A stretch of 64,000 nucleotides of DNA from Stramonita haemastoma (lineage: Eukaryota; Mollusca; Gastropoda; Neogastropoda; Muricidae): contig CM060320.1 in the NCBI GenBank assembly GCA_030674155.1, positions 35,897,428 to 35,961,427 on the forward strand. The letters run 5' to 3'. A program made the translations under genes and the position numbers. Positions 62,018 through 64,000 of the stretch are shown here, piece by piece (positions within the stretch are counted from its first letter, which is position 1; every line of letters starts with the position of its first letter). The notes beneath the pieces were generated by a model. That model searched no databases. It was not told the origin of the DNA and was given only the letters and a program-made list of their open reading frames with translations.

Positions 62018-64000
<1,983 letters not shown>

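Overview
This is a 64 kb window of nuclear DNA from an intron-rich animal, most likely a marine gastropod mollusc. That placement is an inference. It rests on short exons in large introns, extreme microsatellite density, tRNA-derived SINEs of a type I associate with gastropods, and AGGCCTA-rich DNA. There is no prokaryotic gene organisation, no CRISPR array and no rRNA or functional tRNA gene that I can support.

Four protein-coding genes can be reconstructed exon by exon, in two head-to-head pairs. (1) Minus strand, 5363-11164: an LRRC57 orthologue, 5 coding exons, about 240 aa. (2) Plus strand, 16965-22446: a 2-oxoglutarate/Fe(II) oxygenase of the prolyl-4-hydroxylase superfamily with a short TPR-like C-terminal helix pair, 6 coding exons, about 305 aa. 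(3) Minus strand, 33367-43870: a consortin (CNST) homologue with an N-terminal TPR-like region, a KQVRF motif and a C-terminal transmembrane domain, about 10 coding exons. (4) Plus strand, 48351-59636: a PLD3/PLD4-type type II membrane protein with two HKD motifs, 9 coding exons. No operon logic applies, and the four products are not known to act together.

Layout: 1-5.3 kb holds a MITE, SINEs and CA/GT arrays downstream of LRRC57. 5.4-11.2 kb is LRRC57. 11.2-16.9 kb is the SINE- and AGGCCTA-rich space between two start codons. 17.0-22.4 kb is the oxygenase. 22.4-33.4 kb is a tail-to-tail spacer with no recognisable gene. 33.4-43.9 kb is the CNST homologue. 44-48.3 kb is the second head-to-head spacer. 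48.3-59.6 kb is the PLD gene, whose introns carry a broken LINE, a minisatellite invaded by a MITE, and many SINEs. 59.6-64 kb is its 3' side.

The clearest signal outside the gene list is that conserved coding exons of all four genes carry small frame breaks (about 1-2 nt) although the flanking protein sequence is well conserved. That points to residual indels in the assembly rather than four pseudogenes. Other points of interest are a MITE whose empty target site can be read from neighbouring tandem units, a fold-back SINE, a 115-bp duplication that copies a splice donor, at least fourteen poly(C)/poly(G) runs of 15-26 nt, and microsatellite or minisatellite arrays lying directly against splice sites.
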